Positions 55,293 to 63,996 of a DNA stretch of 64,000 nucleotides are shown here, piece after piece. The stretch covers positions 28,892 through 92,891 of the forward strand of contig NZ_JADBGR010000098.1 in assembly GCF_014892515.1 (NCBI RefSeq), in the 5' to 3' direction. Numbering within the stretch: the first letter of the stretch is position 1; each line of letters starts with the position of its first letter. This DNA comes from Myceligenerans pegani. Lineage in GTDB: Bacteria; Actinomycetota; Actinomycetes; Actinomycetales; Cellulomonadaceae. A program made the position numbers and the translations under genes. Under the pieces are notes generated by a model. The model ran no database searches. It saw only the letters and a list, made by a program, of their open reading frames with translations, and was not told the origin of the DNA.

Positions 55293-58200
55293 TTCCGCGC
55301 CGTCGTGAACCACGCCGGGGACGCCGTCGCACGGCCGCCGCCCTCCGTGCGAGCTGTGACGAACCAGGCGTAGGTGCGGCCGGGCCGCAGGCGGCCGGGC
55401 CATTCCACGCTCGCCGTCCCGCCCGACGCCACCGTGTCGCGCCCGATCTCCCGGACCGGGTCGTACAGCACGACCGCCTCGGTCTCGAGGCTCGTGGTGC
55501 GGCTGGTCAGGTCGACGGGCAGCACCATGTTGTCCTCGAGGCCGTTGAACCGCCGGTCCTCGTCGTACTCGGTCGCGCCGAACTCGCCCAGCAGCGGCGA
55601 GTACGTGTCCACGTGCATCTCGCCGGCGGCGACGTCGAACTGGAGCATCCGGAAGAACGACGCCCCGAACCGCAGCTTCGTGGCGGGGTCGTAGCCCACC
55701 TGGTCGAGCCCGAGCCGGTCAGCCCGCACCGTGTAGAACTGGTAGTCGGCGAGCAGTTCCACGACGCCGTGCCCGATGTCGCCCACCACCGGCGGCCGCA
55801 CGTTCGTGCCCACGCCGTGCCGGTGCCCGGCGAGCACGAGGAACACGTTGTCGTTGTCCCGCACGAGCAGGTCGTACAGCAGCGGCCCGTCCGACCCGCC
55901 GAGGTTCGCGCCGCGCCCGTCCGGGGAGGAGGACGGCTCGAGGTAGTCGTGCGTGAGCAGGATGCCGTTGCGGTCGGGGTAGCGCCGGAAGACCGACGCC
56001 GCCCACTCGGCCTCGTCCCGCGTGACGCCGTAGCTCAGCCCCACCACCACGAAGTCGAGCCCGCCGGCCGTGAACAGGTCGTAGTGGTTCTCGTTCGACC
56101 CGGGCGTCATCGTGCCGCCGTACGTCGCGTCCTCCCACTCCTCGGACAGCGCCTCGTACCGGTCCGGCCCGAAGTACTCGTTGTACAGGGTCGGGTCCTG
56201 GCCGGACTGGTTGTCGTGGTTGCCCGCGACGACGCCGTTCGGGATGCCGGCGGCGTCGATGCGCCCCTGCGCCTCGGACGCGAACTCGAACTCCCCGACG
56301 ACCTGCTCCTCGAGCCCCGGCGCCAGGGTGCGGATGTTGTTCTCGACGATGTCGCCGGTGTGCGCGACGTACGCGATCTTGCGCTCGTCGGCGTTGTCCA
56401 CGACCCAGTCCATGACGCCGGTGTAGGCGCTGCCCCAGGTCCGGCGCTCCTGTTCCGTGGCGCCCTCGACCGCGCCCTCGGAGAGGTACTGCGTGTCCGT
56501 GTAGTGGACCATCGCGAAGTCGTAGTCGTCGGGGTCGGCGAACCGGTCGGGGTCCCCGGGGTCGATGTCGTCCGCGAACGGGTCGGTGCCCGTGACCATG
56601 GCGTGGACCGTGCCGCGGGTGATGTGCTCAGGCCCGACGGCGGCCTCGAGCGCGGTGTCTCCCTCGGCGGCGCCGCGCCGGGTCGCCAGAGCTTCCCACG
56701 CCCGCTCGTCGGCGTTCCAGGCGTGCAGGGTCACCAGGCGCGCCGGATCGGCGGTGCCCTCCCAGCGCAGGACGGGCTCGGTGACCCGGCCGCGCACGCG
56801 CACGTCGAACCGCTGGTAGGTGACGTCCGCGGCCGACGGCGACGGCACGACCCGGCCGTCGCCCGGCGCGAGCCCGCGGGTGTCCCGGATCCGCTGCTCG
56901 CCCGGCACCCGCAGGGTCGTGGGCACGCCGGCCGACTCGCCCTGCCACGCGCGGGTCGGCGTGAGCGCCTCGGCGCGCGTGAACACCGTGGTCACGTTCC
57001 CGCCGTCGGGCTCGTTCACCGTGGCCGACAGCGTCACCGGCGCCCGCACGCCCCGCGTCCCGGAGGCTGGCGTGAGCGCGGACGGCACGTCCGGGATGCC
57101 GGCGCTGGTGAACGACACCTCGCGCACGGACTCGTTGCCCAGGCCGTCCGTCGCGCGGACCTCCAGGGTGTGCTCGCCCGCGGCGAGCCCCGGTCCGACG
57201 GGGTCGCCGACGGCGATCTCGGCGCCGTCGAGGGTCACGTCCGGGCCGCGGACGACGCCCGAGTCGTCGCTGAGCTCGACGGACAGCGGCACGCTCGTGG
57301 TGATCCGGTCCCCCTCGGCGGGGGTGCTCGCGGCGACGGCCGGGCCGCTGTTGTCGGTGGTCACGGTGCGGGTGGCGACCTCGCCGGTGGTCGACGTCGC
57401 CGCCAGCGTGTGCTCGCCGTCGGGCAGCTCGGCGGTGCGGACCTGCGCGAGCAGGCCGCGCGCCGGCGCGTCGACGTGGAAGTTCCAGTCGGCCTCGACC
57501 TCGGGGTTCACGCTGGACCCGCAGCTGCCGTCGCCGATGTTGTGGGTCGCGCGCATGCTCACGTGCGTGGCCGTACCCTCGGCCGGGATCAGCTCCGGGG
57601 CGGACAGGGCGTAGTCGTCGCGGTTGTCGCCGCAGGACGTCCCCGCCAGCGTGCCGGCGATCACGTCGACGCGGTTCCAGCCCGCGAGCAGCCACTGGTT
57701 CGGCACCGTGATCTCGACCCGCTCGGACACGTGGTCGCGTTCGTCCAGGTCCACGCGGTGGCCGTTGACCAGCAGGTACGAGTGGTAGCGGGCCTCCATC
57801 GAGTTCGCGCCGATGTCGAACGCGAGCGTCGCGTCGCCCGCGCCGAGCGAGTCGGCGAGGGAGACCCCCGGGGCGTCGATCGTGTATGTGAGCGCGACCT
57901 CGCGCAGCGAGTCGTTCGACCCGCACAGGCCGTCGCCCATGACGTACCGGTCGGCGGCGTCCCCCGGCACCGGCTCGCCGTCGTGCACGAGCTCGAGGCC
58001 GGAGACGGTGAAGTCGTCGCGGTTGACGCCGCAGGACGAGCCGTAGTCGCCCGTGACGATCTCGACCGTGTTCTCGCCCGGCACCAGGATGCTGCCCGGG
58101 AGGGTGACGTCGACGCGCTCGTCGGCCCAGTCGCCGCCCAGCTCGACGCGGTGCCCGTTGACCCGCAGGAAGTTGTGGAAGGCGTCGTCGATCGAGTTGG

Positions 58201-59221
58201 AGCCGACGTCGAACGAGAACGTCGCCGCGGTGCCACCGAGGTGCTCCGCCGCGGGCGGCGTCTCCCCGTCGACGGTCACGTCCACGACTCCGCCGTCGCC
58301 ACCCGCCGGGGCCGCGGCCACGACCGGGAGGATCCCGTTCGCGACCGTGCCGTCCAGCGGCATGAGGCTCGGGGCGCCGGCCGGGGCGTTGTTGAGCGTC
58401 ACGGTGTGCGTGGTGGTGGCGCCCGCCTCCGTGACGGCCGACAGCTCGTGCGTGCCGTTGCCGAGTGCCGTCGTGTCGAGCTCGGCCGTGAGCCCGGTGG
58501 TGGCCTGCGGGTCGCCCTGGACGAAGAAGCTCAGCTCCGCGCCGAGCAGCTTCGACGTGTTGGACCCGCAGTTCCCGTCCCCGAAGTCGTACGTGTACTC
58601 GTTCTCCTCGCCGTCGGCGGTCTCGCCGAGCAGCTCGAGCGTGACATTCGAGAGGACGAAGTCGTCGTGGTTCGTGCCGCAGGAGGTGTTCTCCTTGGGC
58701 CCGGCGAAGATGCCGACGACGTTCTCGCCCGTGGTCAGGTACTCGTTCGGGACCTCCAGCGTGGCGCGCTCGCTCGCCCAGGTCTCGGGCTGGTCGATGC
58801 GGTGGCCGTTGATCTCGAACCAGTTGCCGAACGACCGGTCCGCCGAGTTGCTGCCCACGTCGAACCGGAGCGCGGAGGTCCCGAGCGTCTCCGTGGCGCC
58901 GGGGAGGACCTCCCCGTCCACGCGGAGGCTCGTGACGCTCGCGCCGGGTGCGGTCGGCGTGGCCGCGACGGTGACGGTGCCCTCGAGGTACGCGCCGTCG
59001 TCGGGTGTCAGGAGCGGGGCCGACGCCGGCTCGTCCGCTCCCGGCCGACCGGGCTTCCGGTCGGAGCCGGTGGAGTCCGCCGCGGTCGTGCCGGTCACGG
59101 CCGCACCGGCCGTGGTCGCCGCCGAGGACGTCGCGGCCCACGAGGTCAGGACCAGGGTGGTCGCGGTGGCAGCTGCCGCCGCCTGAAGCAGTCTCCTGCG
59201 TGATCGCCCGATCGCGCGCAT
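55289..59221 (-). CDS. Secreted multidomain metallophosphoesterase with triple Cys repeat
   Basis: 1310 residues from ATG 59221 (GGAAGGGA upstream; a 12-codon longer start is less likely). An Arg-rich signal peptide (RSRRRLLQAAAAATATTLVL) exports it. Three homologous repeats lie at about 117-235, 334-449 and 463-585; each has FD[VI]G[SA]NS, NGHR[VI], a SCG-x-N-x-DD[FY] block and GDG-x-CGS. Ig-like domains (about 625-720 and 715-870) follow. The metallophosphoesterase domain (about 900-1200) has Asp909 (HYTDTQ), HTGDIVEN, GNHDN, LTHDYLE and AGHRHG. An Fn3-like domain ends the protein. The repeats are probably beta-sandwich binding modules with one disulfide each; the target is unknown. Confidence 0.85.
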   Translation of the reverse strand: MRAIGRSRRRLLQAAAAATATTLVLTSWAATSSAATTAGAAVTGTTAADSTGSDRKPGRPGADEPASAPLLTPDDGAYLEGTVTVAATPTAPGASVTSLRVDGEVLPGATETLGTSALRFDVGSNSADRSFGNWFEINGHRIDQPETWASERATLEVPNEYLTTGENVVGIFAGPKENTSCGTNHDDFVLSNVTLELLGETADGEENEYTYDFGDGNCGSNTSKLLGAELSFFVQGDPQATTGLTAELDTTALGNGTHELSAVTEAGATTTHTVTLNNAPAGAPSLMPLDGTVANGILPVVAAAPAGGDGGVVDVTVDGETPPAAEHLGGTAATFSFDVGSNSIDDAFHNFLRVNGHRVELGGDWADERVDVTLPGSILVPGENTVEIVTGDYGSSCGVNRDDFTVSGLELVHDGEPVPGDAADRYVMGDGLCGSNDSLREVALTYTIDAPGVSLADSLGAGDATLAFDIGANSMEARYHSYLLVNGHRVDLDERDHVSERVEITVPNQWLLAGWNRVDVIAGTLAGTSCGDNRDDYALSAPELIPAEGTATHVSMRATHNIGDGSCGSSVNPEVEADWNFHVDAPARGLLAQVRTAELPDGEHTLAATSTTGEVATRTVTTDNSGPAVAASTPAEGDRITTSVPLSVELSDDSGVVRGPDVTLDGAEIAVGDPVGPGLAAGEHTLEVRATDGLGNESVREVSFTSAGIPDVPSALTPASGTRGVRAPVTLSATVNEPDGGNVTTVFTRAEALTPTRAWQGESAGVPTTLRVPGEQRIRDTRGLAPGDGRVVPSPSAADVTYQRFDVRVRGRVTEPVLRWEGTADPARLVTLHAWNADERAWEALATRRGAAEGDTALEAAVGPEHITRGTVHAMVTGTDPFADDIDPGDPDRFADPDDYDFAMVHYTDTQYLSEGAVEGATEQERRTWGSAYTGVMDWVVDNADERKIAYVAHTGDIVENNIRTLAPGLEEQVVGEFEFASEAQGRIDAAGIPNGVVAGNHDNQSGQDPTLYNEYFGPDRYEALSEEWEDATYGGTMTPGSNENHYDLFTAGGLDFVVVGLSYGVTRDEAEWAASVFRRYPDRNGILLTHDYLEPSSSPDGRGANLGGSDGPLLYDLLVRDNDNVFLVLAGHRHGVGTNVRPPVVGDIGHGVVELLADYQFYTVRADRLGLDQVGYDPATKLRFGASFFRMLQFDVAAGEMHVDTYSPLLGEFGATEYDEDRRFNGLEDNMVLPVDLTSRTTSLETEAVVLYDPVREIGRDTVASGGTASVEWPGRLRPGRTYAWFVTARTEGGGRATASPAWFTTARK

Positions 59222-59335
59222 GGCGGTCCCTTCCGGTTGCCTGAGGATCGCCCCCACGCTGACCGGAACGGATGAACGGGGACCAATCGCCAGACGAAGA
59301 GCGCGCGAACGTTACCCCGCCGGCCCGCGCCACAT

Positions 59336-59401
59336 GGTCGGTCCCAAGTCGGACGGTCGGTCGCCCGGGGGACCGACCATCCGACATCCGACCGACCACA
59401 C
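59336..59401. repeat. Folded intergenic repeat, copy B
   Basis: 66 bases matching copy A at 51230-51296, sharing the blocks GGTCGGT, CGGTCGGTC, CGGGGGACCGAC, CGACATC and GACCGACCACAC. Internal pairing differs slightly: GGTCGGTCCC at the left can pair with GGGACCGACC, and the second GGTCGGTCG with CGACCGACC at the right. It lies between the phosphoesterase start and the dehydrogenase stop. Confidence 0.75.
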
Positions 59402-59423
59402 GACGCCTACCGGGAGGGCGGAG

Positions 59424-60722
59424 TCAGCGGAAGGCCTGGAGGCCCGTCAGGTGGCGGCCCAGGATGAGGGTGTGGACCTCGTCGGTGCCCTCGTAGGTGC
59501 GGACCGACTCCAGGTTGTTGGCGTGCCGCAGCGGCGAGTGGTCGAGCGTGACCCCGTTGCCGCCGAGCACCGTACGCGCGGTGCGGCACACCTCGATCGC
59601 CATGCGGGCGTTGTTCAGCTTGCCCGCCGAGATCATGTGGGCCTCCAGCCGCCCGGCGTCCTTGAGCCGGCCGATCCGCAACGCCATGAGCTGACCCTTG
59701 CTGATCTCGAGCGCCATGTTCACCAGTTTCTCCTGCGTGAGCTGGTGCGACGCGACGGGAACACCGAACTGGACGCGCTCGCCGGCGTAGGCCAGGGCCT
59801 CCTCGAACGCGTCGCGGGCCGCGCCCACCGCGCCCCAGACGATGCCGTACCGCGCCTCGTCCAGGCAGGCGAACGGCCCACGCAGGCCGGGGTTCTCGGG
59901 CAGGATCGCGTCCTCGGGCACGCGGACGCCCCTCAGGGCGACGTCGCACTGGATCGAGGCGCGCATCGACAGCTTCGGCTCGATGGGCGTGGCCGTGAAG
60001 CCCGCCGACGACGTCGGCACCAGGAAGCCGCGCACGCGCTCCCGGACCGGCCCACGCCCTGCGATGTCCGCCGGACCCGCGCCCGACTCGCCGCTGCCGC
60101 CGTCGGGCACTACCCCGGCGTCGGACACCGGGCCGTCGGGCACCGCCCCGGCGTCGTCGTCGGACACCTTGGCCCAGATCACCGCGACGTCCGCGATCGA
60201 CGCGAGGCCGATCCACCGCTTGGCGCCGTCGATCACCCACTCGCCGCCGTCGAGGCGGGCGCGCGTCGTCATGCTCGCGGGGTCGGACCCCGCGCCGGGC
60301 TCGGTCAGGCCGAAGCAGCCGATCGCCTCGCCGCGCGCGAGGCGCGGCAGCCACTCCTGTTTCTGAGCGGCCGAGCCGTGCTTGTGGATAGCGGACATCA
60401 CGAGCGAGCCCTGCACGGACACGAAGGTCCGGATCCCGGAGTCGCCGGCCTCCAGCTCCTGGCAGGCGAGGCCGTACTCGACGGCGGACCGGCCGGCGCA
60501 GCCGTACCCGTCCAGCTGCATCCCGAGCAGGCCCAGCTCGCCGAGCTCGGGCACGATCTCGCGCGGGAACACGGCGTCGGCGAACCACCGCGCGATGTTC
60601 GGCCGGATCCGCCGGTCGGCGAACTCTCGCACGCGATCGCGGGCCTCGAGCTCGGCAGCGCTGAACTCGGACTCGATGTCCAGCAGGTCCGCAGGCGAGG
60701 AGGGATGAACGACTGTGGTCAT
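59424..60722 (-). CDS. Acyl-CoA dehydrogenase, glutaryl-CoA dehydrogenase-like
   Basis: 432 residues from ATG 60722. FAD enzyme of the acyl-CoA dehydrogenase family. SVQGSLVMSAIHKHG, IGCFGLTEPGAGSDPASM and VRTYEGTDEVHTLILGR (catalytic base Glu411) match glutaryl-CoA dehydrogenases, and Arg98 just before SVQ corresponds to the residue that contacts the glutaryl carboxylate. It would oxidatively decarboxylate glutaryl-CoA to crotonyl-CoA (lysine/tryptophan breakdown), though no partner genes are nearby. Residues about 187-228 are a Gly/Asp/Val/Pro-rich insert (AGAVPDGPVSDAGVVPDG) in the middle beta domain, absent from typical homologs. Confidence 0.92.
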   Translation of the reverse strand: MTTVVHPSSPADLLDIESEFSAAELEARDRVREFADRRIRPNIARWFADAVFPREIVPELGELGLLGMQLDGYGCAGRSAVEYGLACQELEAGDSGIRTFVSVQGSLVMSAIHKHGSAAQKQEWLPRLARGEAIGCFGLTEPGAGSDPASMTTRARLDGGEWVIDGAKRWIGLASIADVAVIWAKVSDDDAGAVPDGPVSDAGVVPDGGSGESGAGPADIAGRGPVRERVRGFLVPTSSAGFTATPIEPKLSMRASIQCDVALRGVRVPEDAILPENPGLRGPFACLDEARYGIVWGAVGAARDAFEEALAYAGERVQFGVPVASHQLTQEKLVNMALEISKGQLMALRIGRLKDAGRLEAHMISAGKLNNARMAIEVCRTARTVLGGNGVTLDHSPLRHANNLESVRTYEGTDEVHTLILGRHLTGLQAFR

Positions 60723-60943
60723 GTCACGGACTGTAGTGGCTCGGGCACCGCGCGCTGCCCGACGCGGTCCGTCCGACGCCGCGGCAGCACCACCGCAAAC
60801 AGACCCAGCCGGCGTGACAGCGCCGGGGGGACAGCGCCGGCCGGGTGACGGAGCCGGACCCTGGTCAGCGGATGCCGATCAGGGCCCGGACCGGCATCGC
60901 CCGTGCGGGTTCTCGCGCGGAACCGGCGGAGCGACGGGTGCTC

Positions 60944-62038
60944 TCAGCGGAGCGCGAGCGTCCCCGCGACCTGGAGGGCCAGGTCGGTGCCCGCACCCTT
61001 CGGGTCGACCACGCGGACCTGGTACGTCCCGCCGTCGGCTCGGCGCACCGTGATCACCGTCTCGCGGCTGCCGTCCTCGTCCGTGACGGAGCCGAGGGTG
61101 ACGTAGTCGGCGCCGTCGAGCGGGAAGGTCCCGGCTCCGCTGTCGGCATCGGGCACCGCGAGGGCGTCGCGGCCCTCGGCCCAGTAGGTCACCCAGATCT
61201 CGCGCTTCCCGGCATCGTCGAACCAGGTGCTGGACGTCGAGTCGCCGGAGTCGGTGTGCGGGCCGTCGTACTCCCCGCCCGCCGGAATCCCGAACTCCAG
61301 GCCGTCGACCTCCTGGACGCGCCAGCCGCCCGGCAGACCGCTCGGAAGTTCGACGACGGGCAGCTCGTCCGTCGATCCGAAGAGCTCCTCCACGTCGGCG
61401 GGATCGGTGCTGACGGAGAGCGTCCGGCGCAGGCCGGCAAGGATCGTGTCGAGCGCTTCCTGCGACGGCGCGGCGACCACGGCCTGGTAGAAGTAGCCGT
61501 CGGCCCGCTCCACCTCGAGGTTGGCTGCCACACCGGTCTGGTTGTCGTACCGGTACAGCGCCGTGCGCTCGGCACCGGGCACGTCCCACTCCTCGGTGTC
61601 CTCGGGCGGCCCTGCCCACCCGGGTTCGGTGCCCACCTCGAGCTGGAACTGCTCGGTGATCGTCTCGTCGGTCCACAGCGTCCCGGGCTCGCCGTTGACT
61701 CCGATCGAGTCGTGCTCGATCCAGTCGGAGGGGACGGCGAACCTCAGCCCGCCGAACTCGTATGCGGACCACCCCGCGGGGACGTCGGCGTCGGGTGACG
61801 CCACCGGCTGTACCACGGGCGCCGACGCCCCCGGGAGCTCCGGCTCCTGCCGCGGCTGGGCCAGGGCGACCCCGCCGGCCACGGCGAGCACCGCGGCCGC
61901 CGCCCCCGCCGCACGGATGACGACGCGACGGCGCCGGACGCGGCGCATCGCCGTGGCCGCCATGGCGTCCGCGTCGGCCCAGGCCGGCGGCTGGATCGCC
62001 GCGACGACGTGCTTCTCACTCGTCAGGGGGTCGTTCAT
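60944..62038 (-). CDS. Membrane-anchored partner of the SigE-family sigma factor
   Basis: 364 residues from ATG 62038, overlapping the sigma stop (ATGA). A 40-residue cytoplasmic N-terminus (MNDPLTSEKHVVAAIQPPAW) and a basic RRVRRRRVVIR precede one transmembrane segment (about 43-60). The outer part holds two related halves, each with a W-x-EF/L-G[IV]-P element (WSAYEFGGLRFAVPSDW; WRVQEVDGLEFGIPAGG). The gene position is where anti-sigma factors sit, but there is no ZAS zinc motif (H-x3-C-x2-C). It may sense the envelope and control the sigma factor; this is inference. Confidence 0.75.
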   Translation of the reverse strand: MNDPLTSEKHVVAAIQPPAWADADAMAATAMRRVRRRRVVIRAAGAAAAVLAVAGGVALAQPRQEPELPGASAPVVQPVASPDADVPAGWSAYEFGGLRFAVPSDWIEHDSIGVNGEPGTLWTDETITEQFQLEVGTEPGWAGPPEDTEEWDVPGAERTALYRYDNQTGVAANLEVERADGYFYQAVVAAPSQEALDTILAGLRRTLSVSTDPADVEELFGSTDELPVVELPSGLPGGWRVQEVDGLEFGIPAGGEYDGPHTDSGDSTSSTWFDDAGKREIWVTYWAEGRDALAVPDADSGAGTFPLDGADYVTLGSVTDEDGSRETVITVRRADGGTYQVRVVDPKGAGTDLALQVAGTLALR

Positions 62039-62580
62039 CGCTGTGGCTCCTCGTCGGTCGTTCCCAGGACGGTGCGCAGGTTCGCCAGACCGCGAGACGC
62101 GGTCGACTTGACGGTTCCCCGGCTGATGCCGAGGTCCTCGGCGGTCTCCTGCTCGCTGCGGTCGAGCAGGTAGCGCAGCACGACGACGCGGCGCTGCCGC
62201 GGAGGGAGCTGCGCCAGGGCGCGCACGAGCCGGTCCCGCTCGTGCACGGCGGGCTCGCGGACCTCGTCCGCGCGGTCGAAGGTCTCCGGCTCGCGCAGCA
62301 CGTCCCGCCGCGTACGGCGCCACGCGTCGATCCGCGAGGTGACGAGCGCCCGCCGCGCGTAGGCGAACGGCGACCCGTCGCGCACACGGGGCCACGCGCG
62401 GAACGTCCGCTCCAGGGCGAGCTGGGTCAGGTCGTGGGCGCGGTGCTCGTCACCGCACAGCAGGTAGGCGATCCGGTAGAGGACGGGCATGGAGTGCCGG
62501 GCGAACTCGGTGAACTCCTGCTCCGTCGTCGCACGGACGACGACGGAGACGCCGTCCACGGCCGTGGCGGCGGCGGTCAT
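62035..62580 (-). CDS. SigE-family RNA polymerase sigma factor (ECF)
   Basis: 181 residues from ATG 62580 with GGAGA upstream; longer in-frame starts would run toward tRNA-Leu. Region 2: EFTEFARHSMPVLYRIAYLL and AHDLTQLALERTFRAWPRV (the -10 recognition helix). Region 4: LAQLPPRQRRVVVLRYLLD and ETAEDLGISRGTVKSTASRG (helix-turn-helix for the -35). This is the SigE family of Streptomyces-type ECF sigma factors. It is likely co-transcribed with the membrane protein that overlaps it. Confidence 0.93.
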   Translation of the reverse strand: MTAAATAVDGVSVVVRATTEQEFTEFARHSMPVLYRIAYLLCGDEHRAHDLTQLALERTFRAWPRVRDGSPFAYARRALVTSRIDAWRRTRRDVLREPETFDRADEVREPAVHERDRLVRALAQLPPRQRRVVVLRYLLDRSEQETAEDLGISRGTVKSTASRGLANLRTVLGTTDEEPQR

Positions 62581-62766
62581 GTCAGGTCTCCCGGGGCGGG
62601 CGCCGGACGGTCGGGTGGCGGGGCGGTACTCGGCGGCACCGGCCGGTTGTCGGTCATCACGCCCCAAGAAGACGCCGCTCGGCGGGACGGGGTTGCTCCT
62701 CCGGGCAGAATGCCGTGCCATCGCCGCCACCGACGGCGGCCCTGCTCGTCGCAGGGCGGCCTCGGG

Positions 62767-62848
62767 TGCGCGAGGGGGGACTCGAACCCCCACGTCCGAA
62801 GACACCAGGACCTAAACCTGGCGCGGCTGCCAATTACGCCACTCGCGC
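62767..62848 (-). tRNA. tRNA-Leu (anticodon TAG)
   Basis: 82 bases on the minus strand. Acceptor GCGCGAG pairs with CTCGCGC, anticodon loop TTTAGGT (anticodon TAG), a long variable arm GTGTCTTCGGACGT typical of leucine tRNA, T-arm GGGGG-TTCGAGT-CCCCC. Discriminator A at 62767; CCA is not encoded. Confidence 0.95.
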
Positions 62849-62897
62849 GCGGACCTCAGTGTAGGCGGTGCCCCGCTCGTCGCCGAGTTTCCCGCGC

Positions 62898-63377
62898 TCA
62901 GTCGACGTCGAGGGCCTTGCGCAGGCGGGCCACGTGTCCGGTGGCGCGGACGTTGTACTGGGCGAGGGACACCGTGCCGTCCGGGGCCACGACCACCGTG
63001 GACCGGATCACGCCCACGTACGTCCGGCCGTAGTTCTGCTTCTCGCCCCAGGCGCCGTAGGCCTCGAGGGTGGCGTGGTCCTCGTCGGAGGCGAGGGGGA
63101 ACGTGAGCGACTCGGCGTCGGCGAACTTCTCCAGCTTGGCGACCGGGTCCGGTGAGATCCCGACCACCGCGTAGCCGGCGCCCTGCAGCGCGGCCAGCGA
63201 GTCGCGGAAGTCGCACGCCTCCTTCGTGCAGCCCGGCGTGGAGGCGGCCGGGTAGAAGTAGACGACGACGCCCCTGCCGGCGATCTTGCGCAGATCGGCG
63301 AGTGAGATGGTGCCACCGCCGGCGGCCGGGAGGGTGAAGTCGGGAGCCTTGTCGCCGGGTTCGAGCCGTGTGGTCAT
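62898..63377 (-). CDS. bcp: Thioredoxin-dependent peroxiredoxin (BCP)
   Basis: 159 residues from ATG 63377. Reduces hydrogen and organic peroxides using thioredoxin. GDKAPDFTLPAAGG begins the fold, and STPGCTKEACDFRD holds the peroxidatic Cys50 and resolving Cys55, the atypical two-cysteine BCP pattern. VVVAPDGTVSLAQYNV and ATGHVARLRKAL close it. Full length. Divergent from the GroES-like gene across 62 bases. Confidence 0.95.
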   Translation of the reverse strand: MTTRLEPGDKAPDFTLPAAGGGTISLADLRKIAGRGVVVYFYPAASTPGCTKEACDFRDSLAALQGAGYAVVGISPDPVAKLEKFADAESLTFPLASDEDHATLEAYGAWGEKQNYGRTYVGVIRSTVVVAPDGTVSLAQYNVRATGHVARLRKALDVD

Positions 63378-63439
63378 GGACCAACCGTATCCGCGTACGA
63401 CGGCGACCGTGGCCGAGCGGGTCGCGTAGCGTTGGGCTC

Positions 63440-63802
63440 GTGAGTTCCGTAGTCAAGAATCCCGCCGGAGAGCGCACGACGTCGTCGGGCAACCTTCCGA
63501 TCCGCATGCTGCACGACCGGCTCCTCGTCGAACCGGAGACCGACAAGTCGGAGCGGCAGTCCTCGGGCGGGCTCGTGATCCCGGCCACCGCGGCCGGCCC
63601 GAAGCGGCTCGCCTGGGCGATCGTGGTCGCCGCCGGGGAGCACGTCCGGCAGGTCGGCGTCGGGGACCGCGTGCTGTTCGACCCGGAGGACCGCGCCGAG
63701 GTGGAGCTCGGCGGAACCGACTACGTCCTGCTGCGGGAGCGCGACGTGCATGGCGTGCACACGGTGGACGACGGCGAGAGCGCGGCCGGGCTGTACCTGT
63801 AG
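63440..63802 (+). CDS. GroES-like co-chaperonin
   Basis: 120 residues from GTG 63440; ATG 63509 (MLHDRLLVEPE), nearer the usual GroES start, is an alternative. PIRMLHDRLLVEP begins the GroES fold, QSSGGLVIPATA is the mobile loop that would contact GroEL, and VGVGDRVLFDPED and ADYVLLRERDV-type strands follow. It lacks the C-terminal ILAVL-type ending of main GroES, and no groEL is adjacent, so it is probably a second, specialised copy. The 20-residue N-terminal extension is Ser/Gly-rich. Confidence 0.82.
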   Translation: MSSVVKNPAGERTTSSGNLPIRMLHDRLLVEPETDKSERQSSGGLVIPATAAGPKRLAWAIVVAAGEHVRQVGVGDRVLFDPEDRAEVELGGTDYVLLRERDVHGVHTVDDGESAAGLYL

Positions 63803-63879
63803 CGGCGGGCCGGCCGGGTTCGCCGCGGTCCGCGACGGCGGTCCGGCCGGGGCTGTCGTGCAGGTCACGTCCTATTCGG

Positions 63880-63910
63880 TTGTGAGTCCGCTGGCCGCTC
63901 CTGGTAGTGT
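63880..63910 (+). promoter_or_regulatory. Candidate promoter of tRNA-Lys
   Basis: TTGTGA (63880-63885) and TAGTGT (63905-63910) lie 19 bases apart, with the tRNA starting 14 bases after the second. The match to the main sigma factor consensus is moderate, and the spacing is slightly long. Confidence 0.4.
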
Positions 63911-63923
63911 TGCTCTCCGTCAC

Positions 63924-63996
<73 letters not shown>

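Noticed and set aside
55613..59203. 1196-codon open frame antisense to the phosphoesterase gene
   Set aside because: No family motif; it mirrors the codon bias of the true gene on the minus strand.
62581..62805. 75-codon N-terminal extension of the sigma factor
   Set aside because: It reads through the end of tRNA-Leu, and a good ribosome binding site lies before ATG 62580.
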